DNA of 21,950 nt from OFTM382 sp964448185 (lineage in GTDB: Bacteria; Planctomycetota; Phycisphaerae; Phycisphaerales; UBA1924): contig CAYUVO010000036.1 in assembly GCA_964448185.1 (NCBI GenBank), positions 1-21,950 on the forward strand. The letters run 5' to 3'. Below the pieces are notes generated by a model that saw nothing but the letters and a program-made list of their open reading frames with translations, was not told the DNA's origin and ran no database searches. Both the position numbers and the translations under genes were made by a program. The stretch's first letter is position 1. Each line of letters opens with the position of its first letter. Below are positions 14,634 through 21,950 of this stretch, one piece after another.

Positions 14634-17000
14634 ATGGCCCAAGTGGGCATCTCAACGGTTGCTGGATTCAGAGGGTGGTATGCACACACGGCCGAGGGTG
14701 CGCCCGAGAAAGCTTGGGAGCCGCTTGCCAAGCATCTCGAACGTGTTGCCTTGGGCGAGCATGGCCTGCATCAGGGGGCTGGTGATTTCGCCGATGCGTT
14801 CGGAGCTCGGGGATGGGGCGAGCTCGCGGGCTGGTGGCACGATCTGGGGAAGTACAGCCGAGCGTTTCAGGATTATCTGCTCGTAGCGCAAGGTCTCCAG
14901 CGTGACAATGCCCATGTGGAGTCCGCCGGCCGCGTCGACCACTCGACGTATGGAGCGCGGCACGCCATGCAGCAGGGAGGTCTTGGCTGGCTGCTCGCGT
15001 ATGTGATCGCGGGTCATCATGGCGGGATGTCTGATTTTTGCGATCTGGAAGTGCGACTAAAAACCAGAGAGATTCCTGAAGTCGATGCGCCACCCGACGA
15101 TCTGGCTCGACAGCTACCCGAGATGCCACGATTTGCCTCGCTAGTGCCCCCGGACGATAAGATGCGTAGGAAGCGGGTACGAGCTTTCCAATGCGCGTTC
15201 TGGACGCGGATGGTGTTCTCTTCGCTCGTCGATGCGGATTTCTTGGCGACCGAATCCTTCATGAATGCGTCCCGGCGTGAGCAGCGTCTTGCAACCCCTC
15301 CACCGGACCTCGCTGCGCTCAAAGCCGCACTGGATGCTTGGCTAGATGCGCTCAGCGCCAACGCTGGGCTTCGACCCAGCACGGTGAATCTCAAACGAGC
15401 AGAGGTGCTCGCTGCGTGTCGGGAGAAGGCTGCGTGCCCTCCTGGATTCTTCAGCCTCACCGTGCCAACGGGCGGCGGAAAGACGTTCAGCTCGCTGGCG
15501 TTCGCCCTTGATCATGCTCGAATGCACGAGCTGCGACGGGTGATTTACGCGATCCCGTTCACGAGCATTATCGAGCAGAACGCCGAGGTCTTTCGTGACG
15601 CCCTCAAAGATGCTGGGGAGAATCCGGTTCTTGAGCATCACTCGACGTTTGAGCCACGACAAGAAGACAAGTGGTCCCGTCTAGCATCTGAAAACTGGGA
15701 CCATCCTCTTATCGTCACGACAACGGTTCAGCTCTATGAATCGCTGTTCGCCAACAAGCCTTCAAGGTGTCGCAAGCTCCACCGCATCGCCAAGAGTGTG
15801 ATCATTCTCGATGAAGCCCAGTCGATTCCTGTCACCCTGCTCGAACCCACGCTGACTGCATTGCATGAGTTGGTGCGTAACTACGGCTGCACGATCGTGC
15901 TCTGCACCGCGACCCAGCCAGCGGTTGTGCATCGCGAGGACTTTCCGATCGGGTTGCCCGAGCCGACGGAGATCATGCCGGATGTTGCGGGGCTGTTTGA
16001 CGCACTCAAGCGGGTCACGATCGAGCCCATTCGACCGATCGATGACGAGGCTCTTGCCGATGAGCTTGCCGCCGAGCCGCAAGTGCTTGCGATCGTGTAC
16101 ACCAAGCCTCAGACACTCAACCTGTTCGACCGCGTGTGCGATCTTGTCGACGAACCCTCTCGAAAGAGCAACAGCATCGCGCTCTCTGAACGCACATGCT
16201 TTCATCTCACGACCAACATGTGCGCCCAGCACCGTTCGGACGTGCTCAAGGTGATCCGCAAGCGACTCGACGACCGCAATGAATGCCGAGTGATCAGCAC
16301 GAGCCTGATCGAAGCGGGTGTCGATATCGACTTTCCCGTGGTGTACCGAGCACTCGCAGGGCTCGACTCCATCGCCCAGGCAGCGGGCCGGTGCAACCGC
16401 GAGGGAAGCCTCGAACATGGCCGAGTGGTGGTCTATAAGCCCGAGGGCAAACCGCCGCCGTTCATTGCCGAAGCCGTGCGCGATGCGCTCGCCGTAGCCC
16501 GCAGGCACGACGACCTCCTCTCGCACGAAGCGATCACCGCCTACTTCGAGGAACACTATTGGCAGAGGTCGTCCCATTGGGATGACGGAGCGGTGGACCG
16601 CTATGGCACCAAGAGCGGTTCCGTGATGGGCTGCTTTGGCATGGATATCCGAAATCTTACCACGCCGTTCAGCTTCGATTTCCGCACCGCAGCCGAGCGC
16701 TACCGCCTCATCGAGGATGAGCAAACGCCGATCCTCGTGCCTTGGGGAGAGAAAGGCAGCAAACTCCTTGAATCGATCCGCACGCTGCGGCACCCCGCGG
16801 ATCGCGACCTGTTGCGTCGGTGCCAGCGGTACTCGGTCGGGGTTCGCCGCTATGCACTCCAGGGAATGCTCAGCGCGGGAGCGTTAGAGGAAACCGAGTA
16901 CGCCCCGGGGCTGTACCTGCTCGTCAACACCAACGCATACGACGAAGTCGTCGGCCTCAACCCCAACGCGGGATTCGATCCCGAATGGTTGATGCTCTAA
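14634..17000 (+). CDS. cas3: Cas3 nuclease-helicase (HD plus DExH helicase), type I-C
   Basis: A 788-residue protein. The N-terminal HD nuclease domain has WWHDLGKY (His69-Asp70), YGARHA and IAGHHGG. The SF2 helicase follows with Walker A PTGGGKTF (Lys283), YAIPFTSIIEQNAEVF, Walker B as DEAQ (393-396), LCTATQPA, SLIEAGVDIDFPVV from 557 and QAAGRCNREG from 582. The C-terminal part (about 600-788) is the accessory domain. Cas3 is recruited to the Cascade R-loop, where it unwinds and shreds target DNA. Length and fused HD-helicase order are usual for type I-C. ATG 14634 is chosen for GGAG seven bases upstream; TTG 14574 and ATG 14607 lie upstream in frame but precede the conserved FRGWYAHTAEG start. 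cas5c begins 28 bases after the stop. All key motifs are intact, so the enzyme should be active. Confidence 0.97.
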   Translation: MAQVGISTVAGFRGWYAHTAEGAPEKAWEPLAKHLERVALGEHGLHQGAGDFADAFGARGWGELAGWWHDLGKYSRAFQDYLLVAQGLQRDNAHVESAGRVDHSTYGARHAMQQGGLGWLLAYVIAGHHGGMSDFCDLEVRLKTREIPEVDAPPDDLARQLPEMPRFASLVPPDDKMRRKRVRAFQCAFWTRMVFSSLVDADFLATESFMNASRREQRLATPPPDLAALKAALDAWLDALSANAGLRPSTVNLKRAEVLAACREKAACPPGFFSLTVPTGGGKTFSSLAFALDHARMHELRRVIYAIPFTSIIEQNAEVFRDALKDAGENPVLEHHSTFEPRQEDKWSRLASENWDHPLIVTTTVQLYESLFANKPSRCRKLHRIAKSVIILDEAQSIPVTLLEPTLTALHELVRNYGCTIVLCTATQPAVVHREDFPIGLPEPTEIMPDVAGLFDALKRVTIEPIRPIDDEALADELAAEPQVLAIVYTKPQTLNLFDRVCDLVDEPSRKSNSIALSERTCFHLTTNMCAQHRSDVLKVIRKRLDDRNECRVISTSLIEAGVDIDFPVVYRALAGLDSIAQAAGRCNREGSLEHGRVVVYKPEGKPPPFIAEAVRDALAVARRHDDLLSHEAITAYFEEHYWQRSSHWDDGAVDRYGTKSGSVMGCFGMDIRNLTTPFSFDFRTAAERYRLIEDEQTPILVPWGEKGSKLLESIRTLRHPADRDLLRRCQRYSVGVRRYALQGMLSAGALEETEYAPGLYLLVNTNAYDEVVGLNPNAGFDPEWLML

Positions 17001-17028
17001 ATAATCCAAGCATGAAAGAGAGTTCAAC

Positions 17029-17751
17029 ATGACCCATGGCATTCGGCTCCGCGTGTGGGGCCCCACCGCATCGTTCAACCGGCCCGAGATGAAAATCGAA
17101 TCGGTGTCGTACGACGTCATCACCCCCTCCGCAGCTCGTGGCATCCTCGAAGCTGTCTATTGGAAACCCGAGATCCGGTGGGTCGTTTCCGCCATCCATG
17201 TACTCGCCCCTCCACGCTTTCAGAACATCCGCCGCAACGGCGTGAGTTCAAAGGCTTCGGCCCGCACCGCGACGACCGCGATGAGGGCTGGCACCGGAAG
17301 CCTCGGGCTGTACGTCGACGACCGAAAAGAACGCCAGCAGTTCGCGGCCCAGATCCTGCGCGATGTGCATTACATCATCGACGCGCGGTTCGAGATCGTC
17401 AGCGGCAACGACAACGCGGGCAAGCATCTAGCGATGTTTGAGCGTCGAGCCAAGTCCGGGCAGTGTTTCCATCGGCCCTGTCTGGGCTGCCGCGAGCACG
17501 AGGCGTTCTTTGCCTGGGTGGATCAGGAGGCAACGGTTCCCAAGCCGCGTGACCCGTTGCCCACCGATTGGACCACCGAGCCTTACCCCGAGATTGCACG
17601 AGCCGACCGTTCTTCGCTCGAGGGCGAGCGTGACTTGGGCTGGATGCTGCATGACATCGACTTCGCCAATGACCACACGCCGCACTTCTATCACGCGGTC
17701 ATGCGTGACGGGTCGATCACCGGGATCGATACGACAAGGAGACATGCATGA
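17029..17751 (+). CDS. cas5c: Cas5c (Cas5d), crRNA-processing Cascade subunit, type I-C
   Basis: A 240-residue RAMP protein. It starts IRLRVWGPTASFNRPEMKIE, followed by VITPSAARGILEAVYWKPEI and the glycine-rich CFHRPCLGCREHEAFF, all hallmarks of type I-C Cas5. Tyr44 in AVYWKP and Lys132-His133 in NAGKHLAMF align with the Tyr, Lys and His residues known to act in repeat cleavage by Cas5d. In type I-C this protein replaces Cas6: it cuts the pre-crRNA in the repeat and stays bound to the 5' handle in Cascade. No cas6 is seen in the window, consistent with this. The ribosome site (AGAG) is weak. The stop overlaps the cas8c ATG by four bases. Confidence 0.96.
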   Translation: MTHGIRLRVWGPTASFNRPEMKIESVSYDVITPSAARGILEAVYWKPEIRWVVSAIHVLAPPRFQNIRRNGVSSKASARTATTAMRAGTGSLGLYVDDRKERQQFAAQILRDVHYIIDARFEIVSGNDNAGKHLAMFERRAKSGQCFHRPCLGCREHEAFFAWVDQEATVPKPRDPLPTDWTTEPYPEIARADRSSLEGERDLGWMLHDIDFANDHTPHFYHAVMRDGSITGIDTTRRHA

Positions 17752-19553
17752 TCCTGCACTCGCTCATCAACTACTACGACCGGCTCGAAGCGGACCCCAG
17801 CGCCGATCCCGAGTTGCCGAAATTTGGATACGGACCAGCGTCCGTCGGCTTTGCTGTTGTGATTACTGAAACCGGGGAATTCGTGAGGATTGATCCTGTT
17901 TTCACTGAAGTACAACGCAGCAGGGGGAAAGTACGCATCGGACCAAAGCGACTGATTGTGCCTGGCAATGCACCTCGAACAAGCGGAGTTCATCCATACC
18001 TTTTGAGCGACACGGCAGAGTACCTCTTAGCGATCGGCAAGCGAGCCGAGAAAAAGCACGGCGAGTGCATCTCGCTCCACGAGACTGCCCAGCCCATGAT
18101 AGATCATACATGGTTTGATGCCGTGTGTGCATTCTTGTCGACTTGGGTTCCCACCCAGTTTGTCGCTCCCGAGCATTGGGATTATCTTTCCAAGTACCGG
18201 GGTTGCTTTCGTATCGATGGGCCACAGCGGTATGTTCACGCCGAGCCATCTATTCGTGATGCGATCGCGAGCCGGGTGGCCGCAGAACTGGATTGGCCAG
18301 CTACAGCAGTTTCAGAGAGCCGTTCGCTTTATGACGGCTCTCTGGTAATGGCTCCTGAAACTCACGCTCCACAGATTCAAGGTGTGCGTGGTGCTCAGTC
18401 AACCGGGGCGGCAATCATCTCTTTCAATAAAACTGCTTTCACAAGTCTCGGCAAGGAGCAAAGCCTCAATGCTCCGTTGAGCGCAGCTGACGCCTTCAAG
18501 TATTGCACCGCATTGAATCGGCTTCTGGCCGACGACGAACGACACACCAACATCGGTGACGCGACGGTCGTGTGGTGGACGGACGGCCCGTCGCATGACG
18601 CCGAGCAGCTTGTCGGGTACTCCCTGCTAGGCATGTGGTCCGATGACTTCCAGGAGGCGCTCGACGATCCCGACGCCGAGGTCGATGCTGATGTCAAGCG
18701 TCTGAGCAAGGCTGTTAAGGACATCGCGAGCGGCCGATCCCCCACGCTCGATGGCACCGAGCAGCACCTCAACGTCCTGGGGTTGTCGCCCAACGCCGCA
18801 CGTCTGAGCGTGCGTTTCTGGTGGCGTGGACCTGTGAGCGACATGATCGACCACATCGCCCAGCACTACGCCGACGCCCGGCTCGAACCCGTGCCCGACT
18901 ACGAACGTCATCGGCCGCTGACGATCTATCGCATGGTTCGAGAAACCGCCCGTGTCCATGGCGGCAACTCTGACATGAAAACCATTTCTCCCGTGCTCTC
19001 GGGTGAGCTCGCCCGTGCCGTGCTCAGAGGCACGCCGTACCCCCAATCATTGCTCGAAACAATCGTGCGTCGTGTGCGCACAGACGGTCGAGTCAACCAC
19101 GCCCGTGTCTCGATTACCAAGGCATGTATAACCCGCCGCCGACGCTTGCTCGGCCGCACCAGCGAGGAGGTTCCTGTGTCACTCGATCTTGAAGGCCCCA
19201 CGCCGTATCAACTCGGTCGGCTGTTCGCCGTACTCGAAAAAACCCAATCGGACGCGCTCGGCGATGTCAACGCCAGCATCCGCGAACGATACTTCGGGAG
19301 TGCCTGCGCGACTCCAGCGAATATCTTTCCGCGGCTGTGCCGACTCACTCAGCACCACCTCGGCAAACTCTCCACCGGCCAACGCATCCACCGGGAGAAG
19401 CTGATGCAGGAAATCATCGGCCACATCAGCGCCTTCCCCCGCCACTACGCCCTCGAACAACAGGGCTTGTTCCAGATCGGTTACTACCACCAGCGTCAAG
19501 ACCTGTTCACCAAGCGAAGCACCGAAACCACCACCGAGGAGAACGACCAATGA
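17748..19553 (+). CDS. cas8c: Cas8c (Csd1), large Cascade subunit, type I-C
   Basis: A 601-residue Csd1-family protein. It begins MILHSLINYYDRLE and contains VPGNAPRTSGVHPYLLSDTAEYLL, the family signature STGAAIISFNKTAFTSLGKEQ with NAPLS, then VVWWTDG, NVLGLSPNAARLSVRFW and the late PYQLGRLFAVLEKTQ. Cas8c recognises the PAM and starts target-strand opening; its C-terminal end is also made separately as Cas11c. The start ATG 17748 overlaps the cas5c stop and has AAGGAG six bases upstream. Bases about 17820-18510 (residues 25-255) are near 50% GC by counting sample lines, against 58-67% in the later part, suggesting a different origin for the N-terminal half. The stop overlaps cas7c in ATGA. 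Confidence 0.96.
   Translation: MILHSLINYYDRLEADPSADPELPKFGYGPASVGFAVVITETGEFVRIDPVFTEVQRSRGKVRIGPKRLIVPGNAPRTSGVHPYLLSDTAEYLLAIGKRAEKKHGECISLHETAQPMIDHTWFDAVCAFLSTWVPTQFVAPEHWDYLSKYRGCFRIDGPQRYVHAEPSIRDAIASRVAAELDWPATAVSESRSLYDGSLVMAPETHAPQIQGVRGAQSTGAAIISFNKTAFTSLGKEQSLNAPLSAADAFKYCTALNRLLADDERHTNIGDATVVWWTDGPSHDAEQLVGYSLLGMWSDDFQEALDDPDAEVDADVKRLSKAVKDIASGRSPTLDGTEQHLNVLGLSPNAARLSVRFWWRGPVSDMIDHIAQHYADARLEPVPDYERHRPLTIYRMVRETARVHGGNSDMKTISPVLSGELARAVLRGTPYPQSLLETIVRRVRTDGRVNHARVSITKACITRRRRLLGRTSEEVPVSLDLEGPTPYQLGRLFAVLEKTQSDALGDVNASIRERYFGSACATPANIFPRLCRLTQHHLGKLSTGQRIHREKLMQEIIGHISAFPRHYALEQQGLFQIGYYHQRQDLFTKRSTETTTEENDQ
19164..19170 (+). promoter_or_regulatory. Internal Shine-Dalgarno site for Cas11c inside cas8c
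   Basis: GAGGAGG lies within the cas8c frame, five bases ahead of the in-frame GTG at 19176. It is among the strongest ribosome-binding sites in the operon, and no gene ends there, so its natural explanation is internal initiation. Confidence 0.7.
19176..19553 (+). CDS. cas11c: Cas11c small subunit from internal start in cas8c
   Basis: Starting at GTG 19176 (codon 477 of cas8c, same frame), 125 residues run to the cas8c stop. The sequence opens SLDLEGPTPYQLGRLFAVLEK and continues with RERYFGSACATPANIFPRLC, HHLGKLSTGQRIHREKLMQEI and QQGLFQIGYYHQRQ, a helix-rich composition expected for a small Cascade subunit. In other type I-C systems a separate small subunit of about this size is known to be translated from within cas8c and to line the target-strand belly of Cascade. 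The GAGGAGG site five bases upstream supports the same arrangement here. It is usually left unannotated because it lies wholly inside cas8c. Not proven without protein data. Confidence 0.7.
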   Translation: MSLDLEGPTPYQLGRLFAVLEKTQSDALGDVNASIRERYFGSACATPANIFPRLCRLTQHHLGKLSTGQRIHREKLMQEIIGHISAFPRHYALEQQGLFQIGYYHQRQDLFTKRSTETTTEENDQ

Positions 19554-20524
19554 GCGCCACCGCTGCACCCACGATCACCAACCGCTACGACTTCGTCTAC
19601 TTCTTCGATGTCACCGACGGCAACCCCAATGGCGACCCCGATGCGGGCAATCTGCCACGCATCGATCCCGAAACCGGCCAGGGACTCGTAACCGACGTCT
19701 GCCTCAAACGCAAGATCCGCAACTATGTTGCCATCGAGAAAAGCAACGATACGCGATACCAGATTTTTGTTCGAGACAGGGCCGTGCTGAACGAAGCAAT
19801 CGAGCGTCCTTATTTTGAGAGCAATCGTGTCCGTGAATGCGTGACTGCCTGGGAAGCGTGGCGCAAGAACAAGAAGAAGAACCCTCGCCCTGAACGACAT
19901 CAAGACGACATTGCAGCTGAGTGGATGTGCGACAATTTTTTCGACATCCGCACATTTGGGGCAGTTCTCACGACCGGTGACGAGAAGACGATCGACATCG
20001 ACGGAGTGAAAGCGAAGATTCGAATGACCGCTGGCCAGGTACGCGGCCCGATCCAATTCGGCTTCGCCCGCTCCATCGATCCGGTGGTAACCCTCGAGCA
20101 CTCCATCACGCGTTGCGCCGTCACTAATGAGAAGGACTTGGACAAAAAACGGACCATGGGCCGAAAGTTCACAATCCCCTACGGCCTGTACCGTGTGCAT
20201 GGATACGTCAGCCCGCACATGGCCGATCCCAAACGCCACGGCACGGGATTCAACGAGGACGACCTTTCACTGGTCAAACGCGCCCTGAACATGATGTTCG
20301 AGGTCGATCACTCGGCGGCACGTGGCCAGATGGCGCCGCGAGAGTGCTTCGCCTTCAAGCACGAATCCGCCCTCGGCAATGCCCGATCGGACAAACTGTT
20401 CTCGCTCGTCGGGTTTCGGCTCAAGGACCAGAACAAGCCGCCGCGATGTTTCGATGACTACGAGCTGATCGACAACACCGGGAAGCTGCCCAGTGGTGTG
20501 ACGGTCGAACGCTGGATCGAGTGA
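19550..20524 (+). CDS. cas7c: Cas7c (Csd2), crRNA-binding backbone of Cascade, type I-C
   Basis: A 324-residue Csd2-family RAMP. It begins with NRYDFVYFFDVTDGNPNGDPDAGNLPR and GLVTDVCLKRKIRNYV, the most conserved stretch of the family. FDIRTFGAVLTTG, GQVRGPIQFGFARSIDP, MGRKFTIPYGLYRVHGYVSP and FEVDHSAARGQM follow. Several copies polymerise along the crRNA spacer and form the Cascade backbone. Start ATG 19550 overlaps the cas8c stop and has GAGGAG eight bases upstream; the frame extends upstream to 19337, but that part is antisense-free overlap with cas8c coding and is rejected. A lower-GC segment covers about 19740-19990 (residues 62-150). The stop shares its last base with the cas4 ATG. Confidence 0.97.
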   Translation: MSATAAPTITNRYDFVYFFDVTDGNPNGDPDAGNLPRIDPETGQGLVTDVCLKRKIRNYVAIEKSNDTRYQIFVRDRAVLNEAIERPYFESNRVRECVTAWEAWRKNKKKNPRPERHQDDIAAEWMCDNFFDIRTFGAVLTTGDEKTIDIDGVKAKIRMTAGQVRGPIQFGFARSIDPVVTLEHSITRCAVTNEKDLDKKRTMGRKFTIPYGLYRVHGYVSPHMADPKRHGTGFNEDDLSLVKRALNMMFEVDHSAARGQMAPRECFAFKHESALGNARSDKLFSLVGFRLKDQNKPPRCFDDYELIDNTGKLPSGVTVERWIE

Positions 20525-21231
20525 TGCCCTACGCCGACGAGGATCTCATCCCGATCTCTGCGTTGCAGCACCATCTGTTTTGCCCCCGCCAGTGCGCCCT
20601 GATCCATATCGACGGGCTGTGGGCCGAGAACCGGCTCACAGCCGAGGGGCAGGTGCTCCATGCTCGCTCAGATGCGCCGGGCAAACGCAAGCACGTGGCA
20701 CCCCCGACGTCTTCACGCTCAAGCGGAGTGAGCATCGTGCGCGCACTCCCGCTGCTTTGCCGAAGACTCGGGCTGGTGGGCAAGGCCGACCAGGTGGAAT
20801 TCACTCTCGACCCATCCGGATCTCCTGTCGGATCGCCCCGTCCTATCGAACACAAACGAGGCAAGCCCAAGCGGCTCGATCATGATCGAGTCCAGGTCGC
20901 AGCACAGGCACTCTGCCTCGAGGAAATGTTCGGCCAAACGGTCGAAGAGGGTGAGCTTTTCTACCACGCGATCCGCAGACGCGAGCGTGTCGAGATTGAT
21001 CAACCCCTCCGCGATCTCGTCGAACGGGTCACTTCCGAAGTGCGTGCCAACATCGTCGCCAATCGTGTTCCTCTAGCCAAAAAACAACGCAAATGCAAGA
21101 GCTGTTCGTTGTTACATCTCTGCATGCCCGGCGGCATCGGACCCGATCGCAGCGCCTCGCGATACCTCACCAAAGCCCTCGAAGCAAGCCTCGCCCGACC
21201 GGGCTCATTTGAGAAGAAGCACGAGCCATGA
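20524..21231 (+). CDS. cas4: Cas4 exonuclease (RecB-like, Fe-S), adaptation module
   Basis: A 235-residue Cas4 starting MPYADEDLIPISALQHHLFC. Cys20 in FCPRQC, with Cys191, Cys194 and Cys200 in the C-terminal CKSC...C group, would bind a 4Fe-4S cluster. The RecB-like nuclease residues are visible: His46 in EGQVLHARSD, Asp89 in GKADQVEF, Glu109 and Lys111 in IEHKRG, and the QVAAQALCLEE helix. Cas4 trims pre-spacers and helps select PAM and orientation with Cas1-Cas2. ATG 20524 shares a base with the cas7c stop (TGATG); GTG 20521 would add one residue. The family beginning (M-x-Y-x-E/D-D-L-I-P) fits the ATG. The stop overlaps cas1 in ATGA. Confidence 0.96.
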   Translation: MPYADEDLIPISALQHHLFCPRQCALIHIDGLWAENRLTAEGQVLHARSDAPGKRKHVAPPTSSRSSGVSIVRALPLLCRRLGLVGKADQVEFTLDPSGSPVGSPRPIEHKRGKPKRLDHDRVQVAAQALCLEEMFGQTVEEGELFYHAIRRRERVEIDQPLRDLVERVTSEVRANIVANRVPLAKKQRKCKSCSLLHLCMPGGIGPDRSASRYLTKALEASLARPGSFEKKHEP

Positions 21232-21950
21232 AGCACCACCTCAACACCCTCTTCATCCAGACCGATGATGCCTGGCTTCACAAAGAAGGACAGGCGATCT
21301 GTGTCTCGGTTGATCGTGAAATCAAGCTCCGAGTACCCATTCACACCATCGGCGGTATCGTGTGTCTCGGGAGGGCGAACGCATCGACCGCTGTCCTTGG
21401 GTTGTGCGCTCAAGAAGGTGTTGCGGTGAGCTTCTGCTCGAGCTCTGGGCGTCTGATCGCTCGTGTCACCGGGTTCACTCCGGGCAACGTGCTGCTCAGA
21501 CGTGATCAGTACCGAGTCGCCGACGATTTAGAATGCTGTCTTGCCATAGCCCGTCCGATGGTCGCTGCCAAAATCGCCAACTCAAGAACAACTCTCTTGC
21601 GTGCAGGACGCGACCATGGCGACCCAAGAGGCTTGCTTGCTGAGGCGTGCGAACGATTGGCTGAGAGCGCTCGCCACGCCCATCATGCCACAAATCTCGA
21701 TGCGTTGCGTGGCCACGAAGGGGAGGCCGCCAATTCTTATTTCTCCGTCCTCGACCAACTTGTCACGCTTGCATCCCCCGATCGTGATACGTTCACCATG
21801 TCCGAACGCACGCGACGCCCTCCGCGTGATCCGATCAACTGCCTGTTGAGCTTTCTCTACGCCATGCTCGCGCACGATGCCCGCTCGGCGTGTGAATCAT
21901 GCGGGCTCGATGCAGCGGTAGGTTTCCTCCATCGTGACCGCCCGGGAAGA
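21228..21950 (+). CDS. cas1: Cas1 integrase, type I-C (3' end outside window)
   Basis: An open frame of 241 codons from ATG 21228 to the window edge, without a stop. It begins MKHHLNTLFIQTDDAWLHKEG, then VPIHTIGGIVCLGRANAS and VSFCSSSGRLIARVTG, the usual Cas1 N-terminal beta domain. The helical domain has NLDALRGHEGEAANSYF, where Glu164 matches the catalytic glutamate, DPINCLLSFLYAMLAHDARSACESCGLD and GFLHRDRPG, with His235 as the second metal ligand. The remaining acidic ligand and the C-terminus lie beyond the edge. Cas1 with Cas2 integrates new spacers at the leader end of the array. The start overlaps the cas4 stop by four bases, so cas4 and cas1 are coupled. cas2 and the CRISPR array are expected to the right. 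Confidence 0.96.
   Translation, partial: MKHHLNTLFIQTDDAWLHKEGQAICVSVDREIKLRVPIHTIGGIVCLGRANASTAVLGLCAQEGVAVSFCSSSGRLIARVTGFTPGNVLLRRDQYRVADDLECCLAIARPMVAAKIANSRTTLLRAGRDHGDPRGLLAEACERLAESARHAHHATNLDALRGHEGEAANSYFSVLDQLVTLASPDRDTFTMSERTRRPPRDPINCLLSFLYAMLAHDARSACESCGLDAAVGFLHRDRPGR

Noticed and set aside
15762..16793. 343-codon minus-strand frame inside cas3
   Set aside because: It lies wholly opposite the helicase motifs of cas3, has no family resemblance and follows from high GC at third codon positions.
19496..20239. 247-codon minus-strand frame opposite cas7c
   Set aside because: It mirrors the most conserved part of cas7c and shows no ribosome site or recognisable domain.

Overview
The window looks like a moderately GC-rich bacterial chromosome segment. 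It has two parts: a surface-glycan or glycoconjugate gene island (about 0.7-14.1 kb) and a type I-C CRISPR-Cas operon (14.6 kb to the right edge). Glycan decoration genes, frequent GTG/TTG starts and purine-rich Shine-Dalgarno sites fit a Gram-negative-type bacterium. The style would suit a Planctomycetota/Phycisphaerae genome, but no marker gene decides the taxonomy and that guess is weak.

Left edge: bases 3-161 are the 3' end of a TPR-type protein on the + strand, followed by about 520 bp without a convincing intact gene. Glycan island: genes alternate in strand blocks. A methyltransferase is on the - strand (684-1775). A methyltransferase and an 824-aa glycosyltransferase are on the + strand (1887-5171). 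A GT-A-like protein and a glutamine-dependent asparagine-synthase-type amidotransferase are on the - strand (8011 down to 5187). Two family-2 glycosyltransferases are on the + strand (8081-10650), and a family-4 glycosyltransferase is on the - strand (12155 down to 10620). A methyltransferase and a 2-oxoglutarate/Fe(II) oxygenase are on the + strand (12359-14118), closed by a terminator-like hairpin. Together these could assemble a glycan (four clear or likely glycosyltransferases plus one GT-A-like protein) and decorate it by methylation, amidation and hydroxylation. The acceptor (capsule, LPS or protein) cannot be told from the window. Four of the enzymes, of three different catalytic classes, end in the same kind of roughly 90-110-residue Rossmann-like module. 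This is the most unusual feature of the island.

CRISPR part: after a 470-bp non-coding leader with an operator-like palindrome come cas3, cas5c, cas8c, cas7c, cas4 and cas1. Cas1 is cut by the window end; cas2 and the CRISPR array should lie just outside. The cas5-to-cas1 junctions are all stop/start overlaps, so this is one translationally coupled operon. There is no cas6, as expected for type I-C, where Cas5c processes the crRNA. Inside cas8c a strong ribosome-binding site and in-frame GTG mark a probable separate small subunit, Cas11c, of about 125 residues. The first half of cas8c and a segment of cas7c have visibly lower GC than the rest of the operon, which may reflect mosaic exchange of interference subunits.
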